A DNA stretch of 64,000 bases from Saccopteryx bilineata (taxonomy: Eukaryota; Chordata; Mammalia; Chiroptera; Emballonuridae): NCBI RefSeq assembly GCF_036850765.1, contig NC_089492.1:104551022-104615021 (forward strand), in the 5' to 3' direction. How positions within the stretch are numbered: position 1 is the first letter of the stretch; every line of letters begins with the position of its first letter. Positions 1 through 10,445 of this stretch are shown piece after piece. The position numbers and the translations under genes are program-made. Below the pieces are notes generated by a model that was given only the letters and a program-made list of their open reading frames with translations, had not been told where the DNA came from and made no database searches.

Positions 1-610
1 CAGGTGCACAGCATAGTGGCTAGACAATCATATACTTTCAAAGTGTTCCTCCAGATATTTCCAGTACCTACCTAGCATCCTATAAGTTATTACATTACTA
101 ACTATATTCCCTATGCTATACTTTATGTCTCTGTGACTATTTTGTAATTTTTACTTCTTAATCCCTTCACCTTTTTTAGCCTGTCCCCTAACTCCCCTCC
201 CATCTGGCAACTATCAGTCTGTTCTCTATCTATGAGTCTATTTCAATTTGATATGTTTATTTATTTTGTTCTTTAGATTTCACATGTAAGTGAAATCATA
301 TGGTGTTTGTATTCCTCTAACTGACTTATTTCACTTAGCATAATACCTTCTGGGTCCATCCATGCTATTGCAAATGGTATGGTTTCATTCTTTTTATGGC
401 TGAGTAATATTCCACTGTGTAAATGAACCACAGTTTTTTTATCCACTCATCTATTGATGGGTATTTGGATTGCTTCCATATCTTAGTTATTGTAAAGAAT
501 GCTGCAATGAACATAGAGGTGCATATATTCTTTCAAATTAGTGTTTTGGGTCTCTTAATTAAAACTAAATTAATTAAACTTTAATAAATTAGCATTAAAT
601 TACTATAGTG
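1..610 (-). mobile_element. L1 LINE 3' UTR (minus orientation)
   Basis: The stretch reads, in reverse, as the 3' untranslated part of a mammalian L1, including the common block whose plus-strand form contains TGGCTGAGTAATATTCCACT and CTGCAATGAACATAGAGGTG. The same 3' UTR block recurs at 26610-26880, which supports its being a dispersed repeat. It lies directly beside a SINE and then L1 ORF2, in the same orientation, so it may belong to the L1 that continues to 5215 with most of ORF2 deleted, or to a second L1. The L1 assignment is firm; the subfamily and the single-element reading are inference. Confidence 0.8.
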
Positions 611-905
611 ATTTTTTTTTTAATTCAATGAGAGGAGGGGAAACAGAGACAGATGTATGCATGCGCCCTGGCCAGGATCTACTCCACAAGCCCACTAGGG
701 GGCAATGCTCTGCCCATCTAGGACATTGCTCTGTTGCTCAGCAACTGAGCCCTTCCTAGTGCCTGAGGCAAGGCCATAGAGAGGCCATAGAGCCATCCTC
801 AGTGCCCAGAGCCAACTCACTCCAATTGAGCCATGGCTGCAGGAGGGGAAGAGAGAGAGAGAAAGAGAAAAGCGAGAGGGGGAAGGGGTGGAGAAGCAGA
901 ATGTT
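611..905 (-). mobile_element. A-form tRNA-derived SINE, 5'-truncated
   Basis: In reverse this is the body and tail of the long A-form SINE, with the GGGGGCAATGCTCTGCCC block, the CTCCAATTGAGCCATGGC block and a purine-rich AGAGAGAGA run. The tRNA-like head is absent: the similarity stops at the GAGAAGCAGA block, where L1 ORF2 sequence begins. It replaces about 2 kb of ORF2 that a complete L1 would have here. Confidence 0.85.
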
Positions 906-2373
906 TGGTAGAATTCACCAGTGTAGCCATCTGGTCCTTGACTTTTGTTTTGGGGGAGGTTTTTGATAGTTGTTTCTATTTCCTCCCTGCTTATAGTTTT
1001 ATTTAGGGTTTCCCCTTCTTCATGGCTCAGTCTGGGAAGATTGTATAGTTCTAGGAATTTATCCATTTCCTCTAGGTTGTTTAATTTAGTGGCATATAAT
1101 CTTTCATAATATTCTACTATGATTTTTTGTATATTTATGATGTCTATGGTAATTTCTTCTCTCTCACTTCAGATTTTGTTTATATGAGTTCTTCCTCTTT
1201 TTTCCTTAGTGAGTTTAGAGAGTGGTTTGTCAATTTTATTGATCTTTTCAAAGAACCAGCTCTTTGTTGTATTGTTTTTTCTATAGCTTTATTGTTCATT
1301 ATTTCATTTAGTTCTACTCTACTTTTTACTATTTCCTTCCTTCTGCTGACTTTGGGTTGCCTTTGTTCTTTTGCTAGTTCCTTTAGGTGTGATGTTAGGT
1401 TGTTTACTTAGAACCTCTCTTGTTTCTTGATATAAGTCTGTAATTATATAAACTTCCCTCTTATTACTGCTTTCACTGAATCCCAGAAATATTGATATGT
1501 TGTGTTGTCATTTTCATTTGTCTGTATATATCTTTAGAGCTCTGCTTTTATTTCTCTTTGACCCAGTCATTTTTTAGAAGTATGTTGTTTAATTTTCACA
1601 TTTTTGTGGGTTTCTTTGCTTCCTTTCTACAGTTGAATTCTAATTTCAAAGCCTTATGATCAGAAAATATGCTTGGTATAATTTCAATCTTCCTGAATTT
1701 GTTGATGTTAGTTTTGTGGCCCAACATATGGTCTATCCTTGAGAATTTTCCATGCACACTGGAGAATAATGTATAATCTGACGTTTTAGGATGAAATGTC
1801 CTATAAATGTCTATTATGTCCATTTGGTCCAGGGTGTTATTTAAGGCCGATATTTCTTTCTTTTTTTTTTTTAAGGCCGATATTTCTTTATTGATTTTCT
1901 ATTTGGATGATCTATCTAAAGCCATCAATGGTGTGTTGAAATTTTCAAGTATGATCGTGTTTTTGTCTGCTTCTATTTTTAGATCAGTTAGTAGATGTCT
2001 TATATATTTTGGTGCTCCCTGGTTCAGTGCATATATAGTAAGAAGTGTTATGTCTTCTTGATACAATGTCCCCTTTATCATTATGAAATGTCCATCTTTG
2101 TCTCTGGTTACCTTTGTTGTCTTGAAGTCAGCATTGTCAGATATGAGTATGGCTACACCTGCTTTTCTTTGGATATTCTTTGCTTGGAGAATCATTTTCC
2201 AACCTTTCACTTTGAATCTACTTTTGTCCTTGCAGTTTAGATGTGTCTCTTGAGTGCAACATATGGTTATTTTGCTTTTTGATCCAATATGCTACTCTGT
2301 GCCTCTATATTGGTGAGTTCAGTCCATTTACATTTAGGGTAATTATTGACACTTGAGGATTTCCTATAGCCAT
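906..2373 (-). pseudogene. L1 ORF2 remnant: endonuclease and start of reverse transcriptase
   Basis: This is the 5' third of an L1 ORF2, which in intact elements encodes the endonuclease and reverse transcriptase for target-primed reverse transcription. The likely start is the Met at 2373, giving MAIGNPQVSIITLNVNGLNS, the usual ORF2p N-terminus. Endonuclease pieces follow with KAGVAILIS (about 2160), a YALNQGAPKY block, SRIDHMLGHK and SDHKALKLEF. The reverse-transcriptase entry motif NKSQGPDGYTGEFYQTF ends at the SINE. Where active copies have GDFN the sequence reads ENFN, so a catalytic acidic residue is altered, and several frameshifts and stops break the frame. The rest of the RT and the Cys-rich end are missing. 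It cannot make a working enzyme. Confidence 0.9.
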
Positions 2374-2679
2374 TTTATGTTTTGCTCTCTGGTATCTCTG
2401 TGTCTTGTTTGGTTCTTCTCTTTTTTTTCTGTCAATTGTTTTTGTTTTGTGGTATTCCATACTTTTTTCCCCTGTATCTTTTTTTTTTAAGCTGTGTGTT
2501 TCAGTGATGACTTTTTCATGGGTGGTTACCATTAGGTTATTAAGAGATGAATGTTCATATATACAAGAGTCTTTTGTCTTATGAGTACTTCTGCACTCCA
2601 TCCTCCTTTGCTACTGCAGATCCTTATCTTCTTCCCTTTTATGTTATTGTTGTCACAGATTATCCTTATTTATATTGTG

Positions 2680-4065
2680 ACCTTGTTGAAGCTTTTACTT
2701 GTAGTTTTGATTTGTTTTGTTCTTTGTATTTGGTCAAATAACCCCCTTGAGTATTTCCTGTAATGAGGGCTTTCTGGCGATAAATTCCCTCAGCTTCTCT
2801 ATGTCTGCAAAAGTTTTTATTTCTCCTGTATTTGAAGGATAACTTTGATGGATATAGTATTCTTGGCTGGTAATTCCTCTCTTTCAGTATTTTGAATGTT
2901 TAGGTCCACTTTCTACTGGCTTGTAGAGTTTCTGCTGAGAAGTCTGATGATAACCTAATGGGCTTCCCTTTATATGTTATGTTCTTCTTTTCCTTAGCTG
3001 CCTTGAGGATTCTTTCTTTGTCACTGATTTTTGACAATTTTATTATGATGTGCCTTGGAGTAGGTCTGTTTGGGTTGTGGTAACTCAGCATTCTGTTTGC
3101 TTTTTGGATTTGAAGCTCTCTTTCCATAGGCTTGGGAAATTCTCATCAATAATTTGTTTGAATAGGTTCTTCATTCCCTTCTCCCTTTCTTTTTCTTCTG
3201 ATATACCCATTATTCTTATATTGCTCTTTCTGAAGGAGTCACACAATTCTTGTAGGGCTTTCTCATTTTTTTTTAATGTGTGAGTCTCTCTTCTCTTCTC
3301 TCTGTAGCATCTCTAGTTGCCTGTCTTCAATATCACTGATTCTTTCCTCTATCTGGCTTGTTTTATTAGCTAAACTTGCTACCTCAGTCTTCAATCCATG
3401 TATTGAATTCTTCATCTCTGTTTTTTTTTTTTTTTACTTTTTTTTTGTATTTTTCTGAAGCTAGAAATCGGGAGAGACAGTCAGACAGACTCCCGCATGC
3501 GCCCCACCGGGATCCACCCGGCACGCCCAACAAGGGGCGATGCTTTGCCCACCAGGGGGCGATGCTCTGCCCCTTCGGGGCATCACTCTGCCATGACCAG
3601 AGTCACTCTAGAGCCTGGGGAAGAGGCCAAGGAGCCATCCCCAGCGCCCAGGCCATCTTTGCTCCAATGGAGCCTCAGCTGCGGGAGGGGAAGAGAGAGA
3701 CAGAGAGGAAGGAGAGGGGGAGGGTGGAGAAGCAGATGGGCGCTTCTCCTGTGTGCCCTGGCTGGGAATCGAACTTGGGACCTCTACATGCCAGGCCGAT
3801 GCTCTACCACTGAGCCAACCGGCCAGGGCCTTCATCTCTGTTTTTAAAGTTTCAATCTCCTTGTTGAAGTGTTCATTTTGTTCACTAATTTGTATTTTGA
3901 GCTCATTAAGTTGCCTATTGGTGTCTTCTCACATCTTGTTGAGTATTTTTAGAACGTCAATTTTGAATTATCTATCATTTAACTCCAAGGTTTCCATGTG
4001 ATTGAGATTTTTTTCTGGAAATTTTTTATTTTCTTTCTGTACTACATCTCTGTTTTATGTAGCCA
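2680..4065 (-). pseudogene. L1 ORF1 remnant (split by a SINE)
   Basis: The reverse frame at 2900-3127 gives the conserved central part of L1 ORF1p, the RNA-binding trimer protein that coats L1 RNA, with NPNRPTPRHIIIKLSKISDK, ILKAAKEKKNITYKGKPIRL and SSDFSAETLQASRKW. The 3' part runs on to about 2680. The coiled-coil half lies at 3130-4065 and is interrupted by the SINE at 3421-3830. I place the start near the ATG around 4063 because sequence beyond it looks like 5' UTR, but an in-frame stop follows almost at once. Several stops are present, so it is dead. Confidence 0.85.
3421..3830 (-). mobile_element. Full-length A-form SINE inside L1 ORF1
   Basis: A complete minus-strand SINE runs from poly(T) at 3421 to the tRNA-like head ending GGCCAGGGC near 3830. 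The head contains the B-box complement GGAATCGAACTTGGGACC and the A-box complement CCACTGAGCCAACC. The direct repeat TTCATCTCTG at 3411-3420 and 3831-3840 is the target-site duplication and proves insertion into a pre-existing L1. Confidence 0.95.
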
Positions 4066-5215
4066 TGGTACTCAATTTCTTCTTCCTTGATGGAATTTGA
4101 GAGTGGTATTGTTAAGAGCCCTAACAAAAAGAAACAACTAAAAAAATTAAAATAGAAAAAATACAATTAAAATATAAAAATATAAAAAATTATGACAAGA
4201 AGAAACTTGGAAAAATGATCAAAAGCAAATTTGAAAATTAAAAATAAAACACTACAAAAATAAGAATAAAAATATAAAATTTAAAGGAGGTAAAATTCAA
4301 AAGAGAAAAAGAGGGAAAAAAAGAATAAGAAGAAACAAAATGGGGGGAAGAAAAAATAAATTTCAGTTTTGAGAGGTTTCTTCCAGTAGATATTGCTGTA
4401 TTACAACTTTTAGCTCTGTGAAATTCCTGGGCTGTCCTCCACTGAGATGTTGCTGTCACAATGATGTAGGTGGGGCCTCAGTTGCATTGGTGGGTGGGGT
4501 GTGTTGTGAGGGCTTTATGGCTTTGGCCTTATGGCTTCTTCCTCATGGCTTCAGCTTTCCAGCTTTATGGCTCTAGCAATGGTGATCTCATGGGCTCTTT
4601 CCATGCCTCAATAGACTTGGGGAACAAATGGGCACTTCTGTTCTTCAGGGGAGAGAGTGGCTCTAGAGAGCTGGTTGTCAGGTTGCCTCTGCCACTCTCC
4701 ATACTGCAAGATGAGGGAGGCAAGGTCTGGGAGGCTGGGGTGGTGGTGGTGCACTTTAGCTTTCTCTGTCTCTGTCAAGTGCGGGCTGCAGGCAGACCAC
4801 AGGAACACTGACCATGACCCCACACACTGGAAGCTTTGGTTTATCTCCCCCTTCTGCCCCTCTATCTCACTGTTCCACCTGGCAGAAGAAGACCTAGTCA
4901 CTCTGAGTTTCCCTCCCTGTACCCTTCAGACAAAATCCAGAGAGCCTGAGCTTCCTTCCTACCCATTGTCCCACAGAGAAAAAGTATACCCAGGCACTCC
5001 AAGTTTGTCTCCTCTTCTCTCCAAAGCCTACCACAAATGCATTTTATCTTTTGCCCCCCTTTTCAGTCCATCCCACCTTTAGTTCATTCAGTGCGTGGAT
5101 CTTTCAGGCACACCTGCGAGCCCAGCTGGGGTTCCTCTGTTGTATTATAATTGTTCAATTTGTTGAAATTTCAAGGGGAGAGATCAGGAGTATCTCTCAC
5201 ACTGCCATTACTCTG
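4066..5215 (-). mobile_element. L1 5' UTR / promoter region
   Basis: Upstream of ORF1, in reverse, comes an A-rich stretch (4120-4340 on the plus strand) and then GC-richer sequence ending at a block whose reverse reads GAGAGATACTCCTGATCTCTC. This is the position and character of an L1 5' UTR with its internal pol II promoter, so the element was close to full length at its 5' end. I place the boundary near 5215, where similarity ceases; the exact base is uncertain because no target duplication could be read. Confidence 0.65.
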
Positions 5216-5710
5216 ATCATAAAGTAGTGATTTTAGTGGATGCTGCTATTTGGCATTCATTTACCCCAATCCCAACTGTCATTCTTGGGGTATCTACTCT
5301 TTATCCTTGTTCCATGTTCCACTCTTTATCCTTGCATTTTGGAGTGTGATCACATGACCCAATAAAAGTCAATGAGAAAGAAATAAGAAAACTTCTGCTG
5401 GGACTTTTGGGAAACAAAACCTGGCTCTCTGAGATGGGATTTGAATCTGAGAGAATATATGATCCAGAGTTGTTTCAGCTCTCCTTTGACTTTAAAAGGA
5501 GCATGTAGTTGAAATTGAAGCCAATTCAAGAAATAGAATAAAGGAGAAACTAAGTCTTGGTGACACATTGAGCTCCTGCACTGAGCCACCCCAATGCCAG
5601 CATTAGATCAGAACTTTTCAGTTATATGAATCAAAGCCTTTACTTTTTGCTTTAGTCAGTTTGGGTTGGATCTTCTGTCATTTGTAATCCAAAGAGATCT
5701 AACTGTTATG
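5216..5710 (+). repeat. Possible ancient LTR-like repeat
   Basis: The end of the stretch (AGTTTGGGTTGGATCTTCTG, TTTGTAATCCAAAGAGATCT) resembles the 3' end of old mammalian MaLR or ERVL-type LTRs. No flanking duplication is readable. The assignment is from remembered consensus only and may be wrong. Confidence 0.35.
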
Positions 5711-6125
5711 ATTAGAAGATTTTGAGTTTCTTAGATAAAATACAAGACTGTTTCAGTTGTAGTATTTCTTTGTACTTTGTTCTGATTATTGTACTTTGTT
5801 TTGTAAATGTCCAAAAATTTAAAATACTTGATATTCTTTCTTTTTGTTAAGTTCATAGTTTTAACAGAAAAAAGAATAAATGATTAGATCATATACTATC
5901 AATAGTTTATCAGAGATTCAGCTATTTGCACTCAAGGAAAGCCTAATCCATTGACCTACTGTATGCAATAATAAACCAGAAAATATCTTAATTCAAAACA
6001 TACTTGTATTCTCATCTTGAAAAGATGGGTTTAATTTAAAAGTAGCTAAAGAAAAAAAATGGAGTAAATAAATCAATTAATCTTAAAAAGGCAGGGAAAA
6101 AAAGAATATTTAAAAGGCAGGACAA
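5711..6125. other. AT-rich single-copy sequence
   Basis: No repeat or coding signal was recognised apart from short A-runs. Confidence 0.5.
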
Positions 6126-6329
6126 GCCCTGACCAGATAGCTCAGTTGGTTGGAGTGTCATCCTGATACACTAAGGTTGTGGGTTCAATCCCTGGTCAGG
6201 GCACATGCAGGAATCAACCAATGAGTGCAGGAGTAAGTGGGAGAACAAATTGATGTTTCTCTTTTCCCCTTCCTCTCTCTCTCTCAAATCAATCAATAAA
6301 AGTTTATAAAGAAAATAAAAATAAATAAG
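6126..6329 (+). mobile_element. C-form tRNA-derived SINE
   Basis: A short SINE begins GCCCTGACCAGATAGCTCAG with the A box and has the B box GGTTCAATCCC. It is followed by a short body, a CT-rich tract and an A-rich tail. AAGGCAGGACAA upstream and AAGAAGCAAGACAA downstream look like a diverged target duplication. Confidence 0.85.
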
Positions 6330-7205
6330 AAGCAAGACAAATAGCACAAAATAAAATGGCAGACATTATTTAAAAAATATCAGTCATTGCAAGAGAAGTA
6401 AATGGTCTAGTTTAGTATATTTAGTTTAGTTAATCTAGTTCAGAGAGATGATAGGGATTGTCAGACAATAATAAAAGTAAACCCAGCTGTATGCTTGTTA
6501 TAAGAGACAAACCTAAAACACAGAGAGACAGTGAAAGGTTGAAAGTGAAAAGACAATAAAAGTAAAACCAGACAAATATTTAGCTATATGCAGCTACATT
6601 ATTATTAGCCTAAAAGGTTTGTTGCCTATAAAACAAAAAGTGCTATTGTAACTAATATGTCAAGCAGAGCCTCAATGGTGAAGGGTGGAAATTCCACAGT
6701 TCAGGGTGTGGTTCTCATTTTCTAATCACTCATTCAATTCATTCAAATAATTTAAAAGTAATAATGATGATAATAATAAAAGGCCGACTATGTGCTAAGT
6801 CCTCTCAAATACGCAATCTGGTAGGGGGCACCAATAAAAAACTACACCAACAATTAAAGCACAATACTCAGTGCAGTGATAGAGGGATGCATACGGAGCC
6901 TTGAGAGCACACTGACCATGAGGGAGGTGTTTCAGTGAAATTTTGAAGAGCATATACCTATTGAAAAATTTGACTGATAATTCAGGCTGGCCTCTTGCTA
7001 TTGATTCCGGACTCTTAGCTCCAATACTTTTGACATTGTAACACAAATGTCAACCACAGGGGAGTGAGGTAGGCCTAAGACCTGGAATGATTACCCCCTC
7101 TTGGTTGGGGTAGCAGAAGAAAATCCAGCTGGATGTGTGGCAAGTCATAGAACAGGCTCAGGTCAGCTTTACAGAGGTCCAGCAAGATATAAAGAATAGG
7201 AGGAG
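6330..7205. other. Mostly single-copy, with an ancient repeat segment near 6780-7060
   Basis: No open coding structure is seen. The piece with TATGTGCTAAGTCC and GTGCAGTGATAGAGGGATGC resembles a widespread old mammalian repeat that I cannot name with confidence. Confidence 0.4.
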
Positions 7206-7612
7206 AGCCTGACCAGGTGGTTGCACAGTGGATGGAGCATTGGACTAGGATGCAGAGGACCCAGGTTCAAAACCCTGAAGTTGCCAGCTTAAGCATGGGC
7301 TCACCAGCTTGAAAGCAGGCTCACCAACTTGAGTGCAGGATCACTGGCTTGAATGTGGGATCATAGACATACTCCATGGTTGCTGGCTTGAACCCAAAGG
7401 TCACTGGATTGAAGCCCAAGGTTGCTGGCTTGAGCAAGGGATCACTCGCTCTGCTGTAACCCCCCTCCCTGGTCAAGGTACATATAAGAAAGCAATCAAT
7501 GAACAACTAAGGAGCCGCAATGAAGAATTGATGCTTCTCATCTCTCTCCTTTCCTGTCTGTCTGTCTCTACGTGTCCCTCTCTGTGTCTTTCTGTCTCTG
7601 TCACACAACAAA
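7206..7612 (+). mobile_element. B-form tRNA-derived SINE with expanded internal repeats
   Basis: The head GCCTGACCAGGTGGTTGCAC and the B box GGTTCAAAACCC are followed by repeated CACCAGCTTGA / CACTGGCTTGA modules, a GCAATCAATGAACAACTAAG block and a CT-rich tail. The target duplication is TAAAGAATAGGAGGA before and TAAAGAATGGGAGGA after. The internal module is present in more copies than in the B copy at 24724, so length varies between copies. Confidence 0.9.
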
Positions 7613-9071
7613 ATAAAGAATGGGAGGAAAAGAAACAGGGGAGTAGGCAATACTTGGAAATCCAGAAAGTTGGCTGAAAGTTCAGGGTTCATATCAGTAA
7701 TGGAATGGGGAGGGTTAAAGAGAGTTTATAGGCAAAACTGGCAGCATTAAGGTATGGACCCATTCTTAGAAGGCCTGGGATCCTGGGTAAGCCAGGTATC
7801 AAAGGTAAATAACGATTGCCCCAAAAAGGCTAATAACCTGTCAGTTAGGTAAGTTACTGAGCAAAGCATGATAGGCATCTGGGAGGCTCAAGAGTCACCT
7901 GAGGGTCAAACAAGTTTCTTTAATTTCTTCAAAATGAGAGCCAGGAAGGAGCAGCCACCTGGCCCAATGGGAAGAAGGGAGAGTTTAAGCTGAGAAACCA
8001 GTCAGCCTCTGATACCACCATGACAGCTTCATCCCTTCAACTTCCACAACTCCTGATCCAAGCTCCTCTTTTGAACTACCGATACTACTGGAAAGGGTAA
8101 CCCACTAAATCCTTCTGTGGGAATAAGTTTATCCAATGTCTTCCTGCCTGTTGAAAAGAACCTCATAGGTGAACATAAAGATTATTTGAAGAAGGAAAGA
8201 CACTGAAAGGGAAAACAGGCCCTGGAGATAAATTTATTGACTTTCATTTTGCTGTTGGCCAGCTCTGCTTACAGTATATTGGCTCCATTCAGGAGTTCAA
8301 AGACAGGCTCTGCTCAGCTGAGAGCTGTTGGCATAGCTGTACTGTATATAATGCCATGTAATGACTAGTTGAGGTTAATCAAATATAATGCCCAACCCAG
8401 ACCTATTAAATTTCACCACAAAAAGAGGCTTTAATCAGTCTTTTATCAGTTTGATGCTCTGGCCTAAGAAGACTGCTTTTGTTTGCCCAAATAAGAGACA
8501 ATGGGCGCGCCAGGATCAGCCTGCTCTCTAGAGTACAACAAGTAAATTGTCCACAAACAACAGATCATTCAATGCCATGGGAGAGGAAAAGCAGGAGAGG
8601 CCGCATGAATCTATAAAAGTACTCACTGTTAATGGCCATGGCCCGAGTGTTTAAATTCAGGCCACATTCCCGTTGGAGCTTCCAAAATATAGGAGGGACA
8701 AGAACAAAAAGACTTCAGTGTGCTCCATGTAAGTCTATCAGCTTTGGCCCTCTGCAGGACATTCTTGTTTGCCGCTGGCTGGAAAGAAAAAGAAAAGCTG
8801 ACATTTAGTTCTCTTGCTAAGCAAAATCCAGATATCCAGATCTCTAAGGCGGTGGGGGATGTGCTTCACCAGCTAGGAAATAAAGCAATGAGTATAGGTT
8901 CTATGCCAAACATCACCTGTCCTACTGTCCAAGCATTTTTCGGTTTATGGAAGAAATGAGAAAGGAAAGTTGATAAAAAGCAGTGAAGAAGAAGAAAGGT
9001 AAAGGGGATCTTCCCTGACCCAAAAGAGAGAATGACATTTAAGCCACCCGTTCAATTGTGTTCTACAAATA
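7613..9071. other. Single-copy region, no gene recognised
   Basis: About 1.4 kb with balanced composition and no repeat I recognise. A 79-codon frame at 8720-8959 has no recognisable domain and no splice context that persuaded me. Unrecognised conserved non-coding DNA is possible. Confidence 0.4.
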
Positions 9072-9315
9072 TACTGCTCACAAAAATTAGGGGATCAGAG
9101 AACATGCAGATACTCCAGTAACTGCAGCCTTTTGTATAGTGCATTTTCACCAACCTAATAAAAGTTGATTTTGCATCTCATTTGCATTATTGCACAACTT
9201 TCTTTGACTTGTTCTTTGCTTGTTTGATGTTCTTGTTTAATAAAAAAAAATCAAATGCTTCATTTTTATTGCTTCATATTAATTTTATAACATCCCCTAA
9301 TTTTTGTGAGCAGTA
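9072..9315. mobile_element. Tc1/mariner-type MITE with perfect 24-bp terminal inverted repeats
   Basis: The left end (9072-9095) begins TACTGCTCACAAAAATTAGG and the right end (9292-9315) is its exact reverse complement over 24 bases. The element is bounded by TA dinucleotides (9070-9071 and 9316-9317), as expected of mariner insertion. The 244-bp interior is AT-rich and has no reading frame, so this is a non-autonomous element mobilised by a transposase encoded elsewhere. Perfect arms suggest relatively recent activity. Confidence 0.9.
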
Positions 9316-9335
9316 TATTTGAATACTTTCTAGGA

Positions 9336-9599
9336 CAGTGATTTTCAAGCAGTGTGCTGCAGCACACTGATGTACTGGAAAATTTTTTAAAACATGTAAT
9401 GCCTATTTAGTCAGGGGCACTGACCTCTTTTCCCTTAGATTGTCAAATAAAAAAATAACAACAGCCAACACAGCAATAGCAATGAATCAAAATTATACCT
9501 ATTTTTTGTCCAATCAGCAAAAAATATATTTTTTTGGTGTGCCACAGAATATTAGTAATTAGTTTATGTGCATGAGATGAAAAAGGTTGAAAATCACTG
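9336..9599. mobile_element. Non-autonomous hAT element (family 1, copy 1)
   Basis: The ends are CAGTGATTTTCAA and TTGAAAATCACTG, flanked by the perfect 8-bp duplication TTCTAGGA at 9328-9335 and 9600-9607, the hallmark of the hAT superfamily. The interior includes CTGCAGCACACTGATG and a GTGCATGAGATG block shared with the copy at 27602. No transposase is present in the 264 bp. It starts only 20 bp after the mariner-type MITE. Confidence 0.92.
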
Positions 9600-9700
9600 T
9601 TCTAGGAGGCGAGCTGAGAAACACCCATGTACAGAAACAAACACACAAATTAAAAATCCATCTTTTCCACTTGGAATTGGAGAGTATTAAAGTTGGAACT

Positions 9701-10100
9701 CGCCCTGGCCAGTTGGCTCAGTGCTAGAGCGTCGGCCTAGCGTGCGGAGGACCCGGGTTCGATTCCCGGCAAGGGCACATAGGAGAAGCGCCCATTTGCT
9801 TCTCCACCCCTCCGCCGCGCCTTCCTCTCTGTCTCTCTCTTCCCCTCCCGCAGCCAAGGCTCCATTGGAGCAAGGATGGCCCGGGCGCTGGGGATGGCTC
9901 TGTGGCCTCTGCCTCAGGCGCTAGAGTGGCTCTGGTCGCAACATGGCGACGCCCAGGATGGGCAGAGCATCGCCCCCTGGTGGGCAGAGCATCGCCCCCT
10001 GGTGGGCGTGCCGGCTGGATCCCGGTCGGGCGCATGCGGGAGTCTGTCTGACTGTCTCTCCCTGTTTCCAGCTTCAGAAAAATGCAAAAAAAAAAAAAAA
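9701..10100 (+). mobile_element. Full-length A-form SINE
   Basis: It begins GCCCTGGCCAGTTGGCTCAG (A box), has the B box GGGTTCGATTCCC, and ends CTTCAGAAAAATGCAAAA plus poly(A). The target duplication AGTTGGAACT is at 9691-9700 and 10101-10110. The body repeats the GGCAGAGCATCGCCCCCTGG module twice. Apparent open frames through it on both strands are artefacts of GC-rich SINE sequence. Confidence 0.95.
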
Positions 10101-10309
10101 AGTTGGAACTGTAACAATATCATCTTTCTTTATATTGCTATGGTCTTTAAAAGATGTCATGGTTTAAAATTTTTTTTTGAAAAGAAACATGGCCCCATCC
10201 CATAGGAGTAATCTCAAATTTGAGGATATGATCATAGGGTTGTTGTGGGAATGTGTCATGTGTCAGTAGGGGAAGAAAGGCTGAGAATTACTGACATAGA
10301 CTGATTCAA
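10101..10309. other. Single-copy sequence
   Basis: Nothing was recognised here except a short poly(T)/poly(A) patch. Confidence 0.4.
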
Positions 10310-10445
10310 GTACCTTACTGGTGAGGAAATAGAAGTTCTAAGAAGCAAAGAGGCAGCCCAAGGCCCTTTAGGTACATAGTAACAGAGAGGGGATTAGAAC
10401 CCATATCTGCCAATGCCCCGTGCAGATCTCAGTCCATTGTACTAC
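10310..10445 (-). repeat. MIR-like SINE relic
   Basis: The order 'gaggaaatagaag', 'aaggccctttaggtacatag', 'gattagaaccca' matches the reverse complement of the MIR core. It is strongly diverged and has no flanking duplication. Confidence 0.55.

Noticed and set aside
4470..5082. Several frames of 97-141 codons
   Set aside because: They fall in the L1 5' UTR and have no recognised domain.
7206..7612. The regular spacing of CTTGAGC modules suggested a CRISPR-like array
   Set aside because: The modules are imperfect, have no unique spacers, and sit inside a SINE with a pol III head in a mammalian genome.
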